64,000 bases of DNA, from assembly GCF_902712855.1 (NCBI RefSeq), contig NZ_LR743507.1:4636001-4700000 (forward strand), read 5' to 3'. Origin of the DNA: Variovorax paradoxus (lineage in GTDB: Bacteria > Pseudomonadota > Gammaproteobacteria > Burkholderiales > Burkholderiaceae_C). Of this stretch, positions 16,867-24,605 are shown piece by piece. The translations under genes and the position numbers were made by a program. The notes beneath the pieces are model-generated. The model made no database searches, had not been told where the DNA came from, and saw nothing but the letters and a program-made list of their open reading frames with translations. Numbering within the stretch: the stretch's first letter is position 1; each line of letters begins with the position of its first letter.

Positions 16867-17491
16867 GAGGTTCTTTTCGGAGGCGGTTGCACGCCGGCGG
16901 CGCGGAACAAGTCAAGGTCGGCGCTGGTGTGGCCAGTGATGGGCGGAGGCTGGAGCCAATCCAGCATTGCCCTCTCGTCTCCGCCCGCCATGCTCTTGGC
17001 GATCAGGACAGCAGGCCTGTGGAATCGGTGCATGTCATCGAAGGGGTTGAGCCTGTAGAACTCGATCCATCGTTCGTACTCGCTGATGGTGATCGTGCTC
17101 TGCAGCTCGCCTACTGTTTTGCCGAGGGCGAGGGCGAGGACGTGCCAGAACCATTCGTCTCCGCGCTCGGCGAGGCTTTTCCCTTGTCGCCGACTCCATG
17201 CAGCGAAAGGATCGCGGCGAAGAGCGCATTGCAAGGGCCGGGCTTGAGCTGCAGCGCCTGGTCGTAGGTCAAAGCCGGCTTCCCGTCGGGCTCGCACAGG
17301 CTTGCCGCGATCAGTCTTGCCATGCTGCCCGCGCGCACATCCTCGTCGGCCGACTGCTCTGCGATCTGAAACTTGCGGTAAACCGACACGGGGAGCTCGC
17401 GGAAGTGCAGGATATGTGTGCTGCCATCGGCGAGCTCCACCGTGCGCTCGTGCACCTCCGGCGACACGAGGAAGGCGTCGTACTTGCTCAT
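16863..17491 (-). CDS. Tail assembly chaperone G-T fusion made by -1 frameshift
   Basis: Reading starts at 17491 in the G frame and shifts -1 at GGGAAAA (17183-17177). It continues through a second open frame (...KSLAERGDEWFWHVLALALG...) to the stop at 16863, for a product of about 209 residues. As with lambda gpG-T, the fusion would chaperone the tape measure. The T frame lacks a credible start of its own and overlaps the tape measure start by 4 bp. Confidence 0.85.
17111..17491 (-). CDS. Tail assembly chaperone G (unshifted product)
   Basis: The 126-residue protein (MSKYDAFLVSPEVHERTVEL) is the major product of the G gene, between the tail tube and tape measure. It ends in a low-complexity Ser/Pro tail (SGTSSPSPSAKQ) downstream of the slip site, typical of the unshifted form. 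It overlaps the tail tube stop by 4 bp. Confidence 0.85.
   Translation of the reverse strand: MSKYDAFLVSPEVHERTVELADGSTHILHFRELPVSVYRKFQIAEQSADEDVRAGSMARLIAASLCEPDGKPALTYDQALQLKPGPCNALFAAILSLHGVGDKGKASPSAETNGSGTSSPSPSAKQ
17177..17183 (-). other. Programmed -1 frameshift site GGGAAAA
   Basis: The heptamer lies in phase as G GGA AAA, exactly where the G and T frames join. It resembles the lambda G/T site GGGAAAG. Confidence 0.82.
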
Positions 17492-17961
17492 GCCGTGGTC
17501 ATGTCGAAGTCGACGCTGCCGCTGCGCTGGATGGTGATCGTGCCCTTCCAGATGTCGTTGCCGGCGATGTCGATGTTGATGTCGGACACGTAGCCCTGGA
17601 AGATCGCCGAGGCGCGATCCGGCACGGGCTGAAGTACCGCGTTGCTGTCAGCAACAGGAACAGTCGTGCCGTCCGAGGAGTAGATGCCCCACGAAACGAC
17701 ATCGCCCGATTCCTTCAGCGCCAGAAGCTCCTCGTGGCTGATCTCGTTCTTGTGGACGTTGAAGCCCACCGTGACCTGCCCCGGAGTGCCGAGACCGCCA
17801 ACGAAGGTTTTGTCGGTCGTGTTGTCGAGGCACGAGGTCTCGATCTGGTCCCGCGCGCCACCCAGGCCGGAGATGTTGGTGGCGCAAACCACGCGGTTGA
17901 CGTCGCCATTCAGCGATGCCCAGTACAGGTCGGTGCCCTGCGATTTGATGACGGTGCCCAT
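17488..17961 (-). CDS. Major tail tube protein
   Basis: The 157-residue beta-rich protein (TDLYWASLNGDVNRVVCATN...) includes the tail tube pattern LGTPGQVTVGFNVHKNEISH and a C-terminal GTITIQRSGSVDFDM. It precedes the chaperone and tape measure genes, the standard place of gpV-type tube subunits. A hairpin just upstream may insulate this highly expressed gene. Confidence 0.85.
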   Translation of the reverse strand: MGTVIKSQGTDLYWASLNGDVNRVVCATNISGLGGARDQIETSCLDNTTDKTFVGGLGTPGQVTVGFNVHKNEISHEELLALKESGDVVSWGIYSSDGTTVPVADSNAVLQPVPDRASAIFQGYVSDINIDIAGNDIWKGTITIQRSGSVDFDMTTA

Positions 17962-17983
17962 GGTGATGGCCTTTCTTTGGTAC

Positions 17984-18009
17984 GAAAAAAAGGCCGCGGA
18001 AGGCGGCCT
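17984..18009 (-). terminator. Hairpin with T-run upstream of the tail tube gene
   Basis: AGGCCGC (17991-17997) and GCGGCCT (18003-18009) form the stem. On the minus strand a run of seven T follows. It lies between the tail completion gene and the ribosome-binding site of the tube gene. Confidence 0.75.
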
Positions 18010-18030
18010 GGTGGAGGAAAAGAGAACCGC

Positions 18031-18396
18031 TCAGCGCGGCTTTATGAAATCGAACGTGAAGCCGATGCGAAAGCGCTTCGTCTCGAAGTCGCGTTCGTCG
18101 GCGATGTATGCGACCAGCTGCGATCCCTTCTCAACCGCAGCGCGAACGGCGCCGGCCAATACGTCGATCTGGTCCTTGTCTTCGGACCAGCAGTCGACCT
18201 GCACGCGGAACGTGTCCGCATCTGGTTGCTCAAGCGTGATCTCGGCAGAGCCGCCAGGCACGCTCCAGGTGACATAGGGCTTCAGCACGTCCTGCGGCGC
18301 GCTGCCATGGCGGTAGACCCGCGCCGGGTCGTCGCCGATAAGCGCGAGCACCGCTGGCGAGGCAGCGAGCAACGGGTAGACGGCAGGCAGCATCAC
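18031..18396 (-). CDS. Tail terminator/completion protein (DUF3168)
   Basis: The 121-residue protein contains YPLLAASPAVLALIGDDPAR and YVTWSVPGGSAEITLE, then a conserved-looking VQVDCWSEDK strand. This matches DUF3168, the gpU-like tail terminator family that caps the tail tube and joins it to the head. It overlaps the gp10-like gene by 4 bp. Confidence 0.85.
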   Translation of the reverse strand: MMLPAVYPLLAASPAVLALIGDDPARVYRHGSAPQDVLKPYVTWSVPGGSAEITLEQPDADTFRVQVDCWSEDKDQIDVLAGAVRAAVEKGSQLVAYIADERDFETKRFRIGFTFDFIKPR

Positions 18397-18893
18397 AATC
18401 CCTTCGAAACCTTCCGGATTGCCCGTTCGACACCCTTGCGCAGTTCATCGACGACTGTAGACAGCGCGCGCTCCTTGCTGCTCATGAACGCCGGTGTCAT
18501 CCAGGGTTCGGCGGGCTGATGCTCATCGCCAAACTCAAGCCACCGTCCGGTCATGACCGCGGTCAGCGGCTTGCCCTTGTTGGTGCGCTCCTCATACTTG
18601 CGGCCGCGCGCGATCAGAACACGGTAGCGCTCGCTTGCATTGCTGCGCTGTGGGTTGGGGTCGCGCCGTACCACTACAGCCTTCTCGAGCGTCTTGGTGC
18701 TCGCGTAGCCGTTGGCCTGAGTGTTGGCCACCACTCGCCGGACGTTCTCCTGCGCGGCCTTCTGGATCACCACGCCGCCCTTGCGCAGCGCAGCCTTCAC
18801 AGGGCCGCCGTTCTTGCTGACGATCTCGGGCGGCAGAGCCTTCAAGGCAGCAAGCACGCCGTCGAGGCCGTGCAAGGTCCTGGTGTCAGCCAT
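18393..18893 (-). CDS. HK97 gp10-family tail completion protein
   Basis: The 166-residue protein has the HK97-gp10 pattern: an early helix (LDGVLAALKALPPEI), a basic segment VKAALRKGGVVIQKAAQENV, and a later RWLEFGDEHQPAEPWMTPAF. Members act at the head-tail interface. It lies just downstream of the inserted glycan cassette. Confidence 0.87.
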   Translation of the reverse strand: MADTRTLHGLDGVLAALKALPPEIVSKNGGPVKAALRKGGVVIQKAAQENVRRVVANTQANGYASTKTLEKAVVVRRDPNPQRSNASERYRVLIARGRKYEERTNKGKPLTAVMTGRWLEFGDEHQPAEPWMTPAFMSSKERALSTVVDELRKGVERAIRKVSKGL

Positions 18894-19104
18894 TCAGACC
18901 CCCATAGCTGGGTGGGTCGGGCTGATCAGGCTCGTCGGCGACTTGCGGAAGTTCGTCAGGGAAGTACTCACAGGCGACGGTCACCTGCCCGTCAGCATGG
19001 AATTTCACCTCGAACCACTTCGCACCATTGGGGATGCTCAATTCTCTGATGAGCAGGTCACGTAGATCTGCGCCAGTACCGCGATGCATCGAGATTTTCA
19101 GCAT
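18886..19104 (-). CDS. Small hypothetical phage protein
   Basis: The 72-residue protein (MLKISMHRGTGADLRDLLIR) is soluble with an acidic, proline-rich tail. It overlaps the gp10-like gene by 8 bp and follows the glycan cassette by 25 bp. Similar proteins are not recognised. Confidence 0.6.
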   Translation of the reverse strand: MLKISMHRGTGADLRDLLIRELSIPNGAKWFEVKFHADGQVTVACEYFPDELPQVADEPDQPDPPSYGGLNG

Positions 19105-19129
19105 GTTCGTGACCGAGTTTGGGAGTGCG

Positions 19130-19795
19130 TCATTGCATTCCCCTGTTCATGATTTCGTGCTCGGCGAACCAGTCGGCCGAGCCGCGCGCGTTCCGGTAGT
19201 GCCGGAAGGTGGGCAGACCGGCGGTCCAATGCAGGACTTTCGCTCCTTCCCGCGCCTGGCCCTCGTCGATCAGGACGTTCCACTCTGCGGGCAACGCCCC
19301 AATTTCCTTGTTTTCGAAGTGCTTGAACTGCAGCAGGTCGATCGGCTCGGCCAGCGAAAGCATCTTTGGCGTCATCGCGAACCATGCCGCGTGCTCGCAG
19401 TTGATCAGCATGGCGCTCGCCCAGTTCTTCCTGCTGTAGTTGCTCTGAAAACACTCCATTTCGGTCCCGACGTACTTGCGTTGGTGCTCGCTTTCGTAGT
19501 CGCCATGCTTCACAACTTGCACGGCGAACCGCTTGTCGAATAGCGCGTCGAGCTCCGCCACGTCGGCCAGCATGAGCATGTCGCACGCATCCATGAAGAT
19601 GGCCCGCCCTTTGAAGCCCATGAGGTAAGGCACCAGGAACCTAGACAGGGTGAAGGTATTCGAGCCCTGCGGCAGTCCCATCGCGGCCAACGGCGTGATT
19701 CGGACCGGCTTGGATGCACGCTTGATGACGCTGGCGCAGAAGGTGTGATACCCAGCAGCCTCTCTTTCATCGAACCCGCAGAACAGATCGATCAC
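19130..19795 (-). CDS. Putative glycosyltransferase (GT-A/GT8-like)
   Basis: The 221-residue protein starts MIDLFCGFDEREAAGYHTFC and has RFLVPYLMGFKGRAIFMDAC-DMLML. The latter resembles the nucleotide-sugar and metal-binding region of GT8-type enzymes, with DACDM in place of the usual DxD. There are no membrane segments, so it acts in the cytoplasm. It is the last enzyme gene of the cassette. Substrate unknown. Confidence 0.65.
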   Translation of the reverse strand: MIDLFCGFDEREAAGYHTFCASVIKRASKPVRITPLAAMGLPQGSNTFTLSRFLVPYLMGFKGRAIFMDACDMLMLADVAELDALFDKRFAVQVVKHGDYESEHQRKYVGTEMECFQSNYSRKNWASAMLINCEHAAWFAMTPKMLSLAEPIDLLQFKHFENKEIGALPAEWNVLIDEGQAREGAKVLHWTAGLPTFRHYRNARGSADWFAEHEIMNRGMQ

Positions 19796-19796
19796 G

Positions 19797-20300
19797 TCAG
19801 GCCTTTCTAGCCTCGAGACGGAAGTCTCGATGGTCCCGGCCGGCCGGGTGAAACTTCGTCGGTCGCTCCACCACCTTGACGAAACCGTGCGCCTCCAGGA
19901 ATGGCTTGAGGGTCTCGGGCATCCATCCCCACCGGTGAGCCATGAACTGGTCGCCCTGGCGCGGATCGCCGTACAACCCCCAGTAGCTCAGCTGGTCGGG
20001 CTCCTTGCCGCCGCGCATCCGGATGCTTAGGATGTTCTCGCAGCATTTGCGCAGGTTGGGCAGCTCGAGCACCAGGACGCCGCCCGGCTTCAGCAGGCGT
20101 GACCACTCGGCTATGACCTCGTCGCACTCCCACCTGTAGAAATGCTCCCAAAGATGGATCGCCATGATCTCGTCGACACTGTCATCCTCCAGCGGGATCG
20201 AGTCAGCGCGCGCCACGATGTCAGCCGCCGTCCGCTCGACAGCATCGACGCCCGTATAGCCCTCGATCCGCCGGCCGCCGCATCCGATGTTCAGCTTCAT
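19797..20300 (-). CDS. Class I SAM-dependent methyltransferase
   Basis: The 167-residue protein begins MKLNIGCGGRRIEGYTGVDA, the glycine-rich SAM motif I. Motif II-like DSVDEIMAIHLWEHF and LLKPGGVLVLELPN follow. This is the minimal methyltransferase-11 type often found with surface-glycan genes. It lies 1 bp from the glycosyltransferase stop and overlaps the upstream gene by 4 bp. Confidence 0.85.
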   Translation of the reverse strand: MKLNIGCGGRRIEGYTGVDAVERTAADIVARADSIPLEDDSVDEIMAIHLWEHFYRWECDEVIAEWSRLLKPGGVLVLELPNLRKCCENILSIRMRGGKEPDQLSYWGLYGDPRQGDQFMAHRWGWMPETLKPFLEAHGFVKVVERPTKFHPAGRDHRDFRLEARKA

Positions 20301-21088
20301 GTACTCGCCATCCTTTTAGCGAAGGCCCACGCCTCCGCAGCCTCATCCGCGCGCCACTGCCACCAGGCAAGACGCTGTAGAAATTCCAGTCTGTTGGCTG
20401 CGCTGAACTCTCGAGCCTGCAGCCACATCGCAGCGCCGTCCTCCGCTTCGAACGGAACTCCGGCAATCGTTGCGTCGACCGCGACATTGCTGTGTCGGCA
20501 GACCACAAGCGATGCGCCCTGAAGCACCTCTGCAATCAGCTCCCGCGAATCGCTCTCGCATGGCAGTTGCAGCTTTTCGTCGCCCTTCGGACGGAACACG
20601 ATCCGCCGGCTGGGGAACCGCTTCTGCAGCGCCTTGAGCTTTCGTGCTTCCCACTGCGCAGCGTTCAAGTAGCTGCGCGACTTCTTTCCGAGCCCAACCA
20701 GGATGACCGGGCCGCTTGCGTCTCCGTCATCCCTCATCGAAAGGCCTAAGGCATCCCACCGGCTCGGCTCCAGTGGCGTCCGGTTGAGCCAATCCTGCGG
20801 GTGATCGCTGTCTATGCACATCCGCAGATGACCCTCGCCCTTTCGCAGTCCTGTGTATCCGAGATCCCAGTGCAGAACCCTTCCGCCTTGAGCGATCTGA
20901 TGCCGCCTTGCTGCGTCGTGCCGCGAATCACCGATCCCGAAGAGCACCAGCCAATCGCACCCACCGCGGTAGCGACTTGTCTCAATGAGCGAATCGCCGG
21001 CGGCCCTGACTGCGCAGGCGAAGCGCTTGAGCAACCGTCTGGCGGTACTCGTCGGCCGCGCCGCGCTCAGAAGCTCGACCGAAGCCAT
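20297..21088 (-). CDS. Glycosyltransferase-like protein (GT-B style) of the cassette
   Basis: The 263-residue protein has a central RIVFRPKGDEK and a later SLVVCRHSNVAVDATIAGVP. The second motif resembles the donor-binding end of capsule-polysaccharide and CDP-glycerol transferase-like proteins. Its C-terminus (RLEFLQRLAWWQWRADEA) is matched by the protein at 22565-21888. The N-terminal half is less typical. Substrate unknown. Confidence 0.55.
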   Translation of the reverse strand: MASVELLSAARPTSTARRLLKRFACAVRAAGDSLIETSRYRGGCDWLVLFGIGDSRHDAARRHQIAQGGRVLHWDLGYTGLRKGEGHLRMCIDSDHPQDWLNRTPLEPSRWDALGLSMRDDGDASGPVILVGLGKKSRSYLNAAQWEARKLKALQKRFPSRRIVFRPKGDEKLQLPCESDSRELIAEVLQGASLVVCRHSNVAVDATIAGVPFEAEDGAAMWLQAREFSAANRLEFLQRLAWWQWRADEAAEAWAFAKRMAST

Positions 21089-21900
21089 TGCAGGTATGTC
21101 GCAGCCACAGAGTCGACGGCCGGCGCGGCCTTCACCAAGCGTCGAGAGGCTGCGAGCCGTTCAGCCGTCGGCGTCAGCGCGTCGAAGGCCGCGGCCAGTT
21201 CGTCTGCACTGTCGGCCCAGTGCTCTGCGCCGGATTGCGTCTCCAGATACCCCGCCTCCCTATTGCAGATCACTGGCGTTCCGCTCCCCTGGGCATTCGC
21301 CAGCTTCACATTGCTCTTCCAGTTCCTCGGCGCGTAGCCATCGCAATCCCTGAGCGCCAGCACGACGTCGACGTCGGCAAGCTCCGCCGGGTTGACCACG
21401 AAAGACCAACCGCGCGCCGCGCACTCTTGTTCTATGACCGGCAACCAGCGCCCCAGGTAGTGAAGCGCACCCTCGTAGCCCACCACCTTGAGCGGCCGAA
21501 TGGGATTCACCCGAAGACCAGGTCGCGCATGGTGCGGCAGCACCAGCACTGGAACGCCGACGTGGGCGCAGTCAGCAGCCATCTCGTGCGTCGCTGCGAC
21601 GATCCCTGCAGGCCGTACCGTTCGAACCATCTCCTTCAGCCATTCAAGGCAGCGCTCCCGGTTCCATTCATTCCCTGCTGGCTGGGGCCACGCATCGACC
21701 ACATCCCAGATCAACGGCACGTTTGCCCGGCGCAGGCGCTGCAGTAGGTCCTCCGTCGGACGCTTCACCAGCACCGCCATGTCGTAACCGTCGAAGGTGC
21801 GCGCGTGAGGTTCAGCGGTCGCTCCCATGGCCTGTGCCAGTTGGATGCCGCGGATCTGCCAGCTTCCGCTGGTGCCGCGCCCCGTCATCAGCAATCGCAT
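21067..21900 (-). CDS. Glycosyltransferase family 1/4-like protein
   Basis: From the ATG at 21900 the product is 277 residues. MRLLMTGRGTSGSWQIRGIQLA is a typical N-terminal acceptor-domain start. Later KVVGYEGALHYLGRWLP and NVKLANAQGSGTPVICNREAGYLE resemble the GT4 donor site with its E-x7-E-like end. It overlaps both neighbours. A longer frame from 21960 would add an arginine-rich leader with no support. Confidence 0.68.
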   Translation of the reverse strand: MRLLMTGRGTSGSWQIRGIQLAQAMGATAEPHARTFDGYDMAVLVKRPTEDLLQRLRRANVPLIWDVVDAWPQPAGNEWNRERCLEWLKEMVRTVRPAGIVAATHEMAADCAHVGVPVLVLPHHARPGLRVNPIRPLKVVGYEGALHYLGRWLPVIEQECAARGWSFVVNPAELADVDVVLALRDCDGYAPRNWKSNVKLANAQGSGTPVICNREAGYLETQSGAEHWADSADELAAAFDALTPTAERLAASRRLVKAAPAVDSVAATYLQWLRSSF

Positions 21901-22565
21901 CGAATCAGCCTCTCGAATGGCTCGCCGCTCTCGATTTCCTTGAGAGTCCATTGAGCCCAAGCCAACCGGTGGAACATTGCCAGCCGCCCGGGGTCTGTGT
22001 TGTCCTGCTCGCCGATCCAGCCGGGCATGTGTGATTCAACCCGGATGCCCCACATCAGCGCCTTGATTGCCGCACCGCTGCCCCATGTCACCACTTCGCC
22101 AGCCGCGGACAAGTCCTGCTCGAGCGGCACGCATGATCGTGCGCCGGGATGCGCCCGAACACGACCGGCTTGGTGCGCCGCCCAGTCTCTGGGCATCGCC
22201 ACACCAGCAGGGCCGATGCCGCGCTGCGGGAGTACGACCCGCTCGCCTGCAGTTCTCCATGCATCAAGCCGCACATTCAGACTGTCGAACCGCTCAGGCC
22301 CGCCGATCGGGAAGCGCCCCGCCGTGTTGTGCATCCCTCGAGCCAACGAGTACCACTGCCGCCCAGCAAACTCATTCCCCCATGCCGCGTTTTCGGCCAC
22401 GATGACCGGAAGTCCGCGCGCCTCGTATTGTTTGGCGACCTGGTCAGCGGCGCCAATTCGATTCCAGGTGCAGAACACCTCCGGATCGCCGATCCTCTTC
22501 AGACCTTTCTCAAAGGCCGCCCGGCGCTCAGGAACCGTGTAGCGCAGGTTCAGCAAGGCACGCAT
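21888..22565 (-). CDS. Unknown cassette protein, shares C-terminal motif with 21088-20297
   Basis: The start is taken at the ATG at 22565 (MRALLNLRYTVPERRAAFEKG), giving 225 residues. The middle (DVPV-type beta-alpha pattern, EQDLSAAGEVVTWGSGAAIKA) has a Rossmann or GT-B feel. The end, RLAMFHRLAWAQWTLKEIE, parallels RLEFLQRLAWWQW in its neighbour. It is probably a sugar-modifying protein, but no family can be named. Confidence 0.6.
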   Translation of the reverse strand: MRALLNLRYTVPERRAAFEKGLKRIGDPEVFCTWNRIGAADQVAKQYEARGLPVIVAENAAWGNEFAGRQWYSLARGMHNTAGRFPIGGPERFDSLNVRLDAWRTAGERVVLPQRGIGPAGVAMPRDWAAHQAGRVRAHPGARSCVPLEQDLSAAGEVVTWGSGAAIKALMWGIRVESHMPGWIGEQDNTDPGRLAMFHRLAWAQWTLKEIESGEPFERLIRCDC

Positions 22566-23067
22566 TGAGACTTGCCGTCGGGTACACGCGCAGCGCTGAC
22601 CCGGGCGTGCAGTTGATGATCTCCACGCCACGCGGCTGATACCGCTCGAACTGGCGCTTGAAGGCTTCCATACGTTGCGCCGTCGTCGACCTCAGCGAAC
22701 CGCCGTGTCGGCCAAAGAAATGCTCGCCCGGGCTGTGCAGGTCGAATCCGCACAAAAGGACCGTCGTAGCGCCCATGAGTACTGCCACCTTGACTCCCAG
22801 TAGGCCGGAGTTCGTAGCGCTCTCGCCGGCGAGTTTCTCCACTCCCTCCACGTTCTGGTAGTCAACCATGCCGCTGAACTTGCGACCTCTGAAGCGCGCA
22901 GCCTCTGGATGCTGACGCCACCACGAAAAATCCGTCGACGCCAGAGCATCAGCCCACGGCGCGAGGCGGTAGGAATCTGAGACCGCAATCACCCTAGCGC
23001 GGCCGAGCACCTGGTCGGCGAACGACTGGCACATGCTCGGCCCCGTCGCCAGCACCGCAAAGATCAT
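22528..23067 (-). CDS. DUF115/MptE-like or sialyltransferase-like phage protein
   Basis: The 179-residue protein opens MIFAVLATGPSMCQSFADQV. The TGPS motif and the following AVSDSYRLAPWADALASTDFSWW recall DUF115/MptE-like and GT42-like glycan proteins. GFDLH and INCTPGSALRVYPTASL occur further on. It is the first gene of the cassette and overlaps the head closure gene by 4 bp (ATGA) and the next gene by 38 bp. Confidence 0.6.
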   Translation of the reverse strand: MIFAVLATGPSMCQSFADQVLGRARVIAVSDSYRLAPWADALASTDFSWWRQHPEAARFRGRKFSGMVDYQNVEGVEKLAGESATNSGLLGVKVAVLMGATTVLLCGFDLHSPGEHFFGRHGGSLRSTTAQRMEAFKRQFERYQPRGVEIINCTPGSALRVYPTASLNACLAEPALHGS

Positions 23068-23447
23068 TGGCCGGTATCGCTCACGCCGGCGCTCACCGGC
23101 GAAGTCAAATATTCGAGGCCAGATTCCTTGTCCGGCAAAAACCCGGCCGGGTTGTAGACCGTGCCTCGAGCTCCATTCACCATGTGCACCAGTCGCAGCG
23201 CACCGACCATGCCCGGCCGATGCCGGATGACGATTCGCGCCGTCACCTGGGATTGAACTGCCTGCGCTGCCAGAAACTCGCGCGCGCTGAGCGGCTCGAT
23301 CGCTGCATAGACCTCCGCCACAGAAACCCAGACCTCTTGTGTATCGCCAGTCTCCGGATCTTGAATCACTTCCCCGCTGCTGTCGCGCGCCAGATCCTTG
23401 CGTTCGATCAGCACCCTATGGCGGAGGCGACCGGCTGCGAGCGTCAT
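23064..23447 (-). CDS. Head closure protein (SPP1 gp16-like)
   Basis: The 127-residue beta-barrel type protein has AGRLRHRVLIERKDLARDSSGE at its start and the family pattern VWVSVAEVYAAIEPLSAREF. Such proteins sit between connector and tail. It overlaps the next connector gene by 4 bp and the first glycan gene by 4 bp. Confidence 0.85.
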   Translation of the reverse strand: MTLAAGRLRHRVLIERKDLARDSSGEVIQDPETGDTQEVWVSVAEVYAAIEPLSAREFLAAQAVQSQVTARIVIRHRPGMVGALRLVHMVNGARGTVYNPAGFLPDKESGLEYLTSPVSAGVSDTGQ

Positions 23448-23839
23448 TTCAAGGTGGAGCGGCGAAGCCCCGAAAGCAGATTCGTTGCGCCGGCGCCCAG
23501 CACGTAGCCGTGGCCGGATGTGGAAGGCACCGCAGCCGCACCGTCGCCGTCCCTGAAACGGAACTGCGAAGCGATCTCGACCAGCGTTGCAGCCTTGACC
23601 ACCGGCTTGACGATCGGATCGCCGTTCGAATCCAGCGACACGATCGGATCACCGTTGCTGTCGAGCACTGGCTTGCCGTCGGCACCGAGCACTACCACGT
23701 AGGCACGCCACTCTTCCTTCAGCCAGGTCATCACCGCGCCGCTGATGGCCTGAATCATCAGGTTGATCCAGCCGTCGGCTGCATCGTTGTCCATCATCAG
23801 CTGCGACTTCACCTCGTCAAGGGTGACCAGGCCTTCCAT
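23444..23839 (-). CDS. Head-tail connector protein (gp6/gp15-like)
   Basis: The 131-residue protein begins VTLDEVKSQLMMDNDAADGW, the helical start typical of DNA-packaging and connector proteins of the HK97 gp6 type. It contains an in-frame tandem repeat of LDSNGDPIV in the middle. It probably forms the adaptor ring below the portal. Confidence 0.8.
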   Translation of the reverse strand: MEGLVTLDEVKSQLMMDNDAADGWINLMIQAISGAVMTWLKEEWRAYVVVLGADGKPVLDSNGDPIVSLDSNGDPIVKPVVKAATLVEIASQFRFRDGDGAAAVPSTSGHGYVLGAGATNLLSGLRRSTLK

Positions 23840-23840
23840 C

Positions 23841-24605
23841 TCACGACCCCAACTTGATTGCCGGCGCCGGACCGGCGTTCACGGTTTTGAACGTGGTCTC
23901 GCCATCGCGACCGCGGCGCGCGCCGATGATCCAGTCGTCGGACTTCGATTCAGGCTTCGCGGCTGTGTCGGTCTTGGCATAGAAGGTCGAGCCATCGTGA
24001 ACCCATGCCTCCCCAGCCTTGGCCTTGGTGCCTTCGCGCCAGTAGCCAGCAGGACGGATGCCGCCGGCGGGATAGCGCAATTCCTTCACCCGGCCGGCAG
24101 CAGTTGCCTTCAGAGCGATCTCGTGGGTCTCCGGGACGTATTCGAGTTCGAAACCATCCAGGCTCAGGCCATCTTTCCCGTCGACTCCGTCCTTACCCAC
24201 CACCGGGCCGAGGTTCTTCACATCGCCATTCGTCAGCGTGATCAGGAGAGCGCCAGTGCGATCGATCATGGCGCCAGCGAGACCGAGGCCGTCAGCGCCA
24301 TTGACGCCATCGGCTCCATCAATTCCATCGCGACCGTCAGTGCCATTGGCCGGAACGGGCATTTGACGCAAAACCTCGGCGACAACGTCGTCGACAACGA
24401 CTGGGGTGGCGTCTAACCCGTCTCTTCCGTCTCTTGGCGGCGGAAGCGAAGCGACAGCCAAAGCAACAGCGCGCTCGACCTGTGCAGAGACGTCGACAGG
24501 TTTGGCAATCTGTGCCTCGAGCTCGCTGATGCGCTTCTGCAGTGGCGCTACTGCCTCTTCGATGAGGTCGGCCATTGCCGCACCAAAGGCTTCCGGGTCA
24601 AACAT
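23841..24605 (-). CDS. Collagen-like phage protein with putative carbohydrate-binding end
   Basis: The 254-residue protein starts with a coiled coil (APLQKRISELEAQIAK). It continues with Gly-X-Y stretches (GRDGLDA, GTDGRDGIDGADGVNGADG, GKDGVDGKDG), and its C-terminal segment (AGYWREGTKAKAGEAWVHDG) resembles a CBM5/12 carbohydrate-binding module. It overlaps the portal stop by 8 bp. A role as a head decoration or fibre is inferred. Confidence 0.75.
   Translation of the reverse strand: MFDPEAFGAAMADLIEEAVAPLQKRISELEAQIAKPVDVSAQVERAVALAVASLPPPRDGRDGLDATPVVVDDVVAEVLRQMPVPANGTDGRDGIDGADGVNGADGLGLAGAMIDRTGALLITLTNGDVKNLGPVVGKDGVDGKDGLSLDGFELEYVPETHEIALKATAAGRVKELRYPAGGIRPAGYWREGTKAKAGEAWVHDGSTFYAKTDTAAKPESKSDDWIIGARRGRDGETTFKTVNAGPAPAIKLGS

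Noticed and set aside
23600..23680. Tandem DNA repeat in the connector gene
   Set aside because: It is a two-copy duplication encoding LDSNGDPIV and looks like a local protein repeat, not a mobile or regulatory element.
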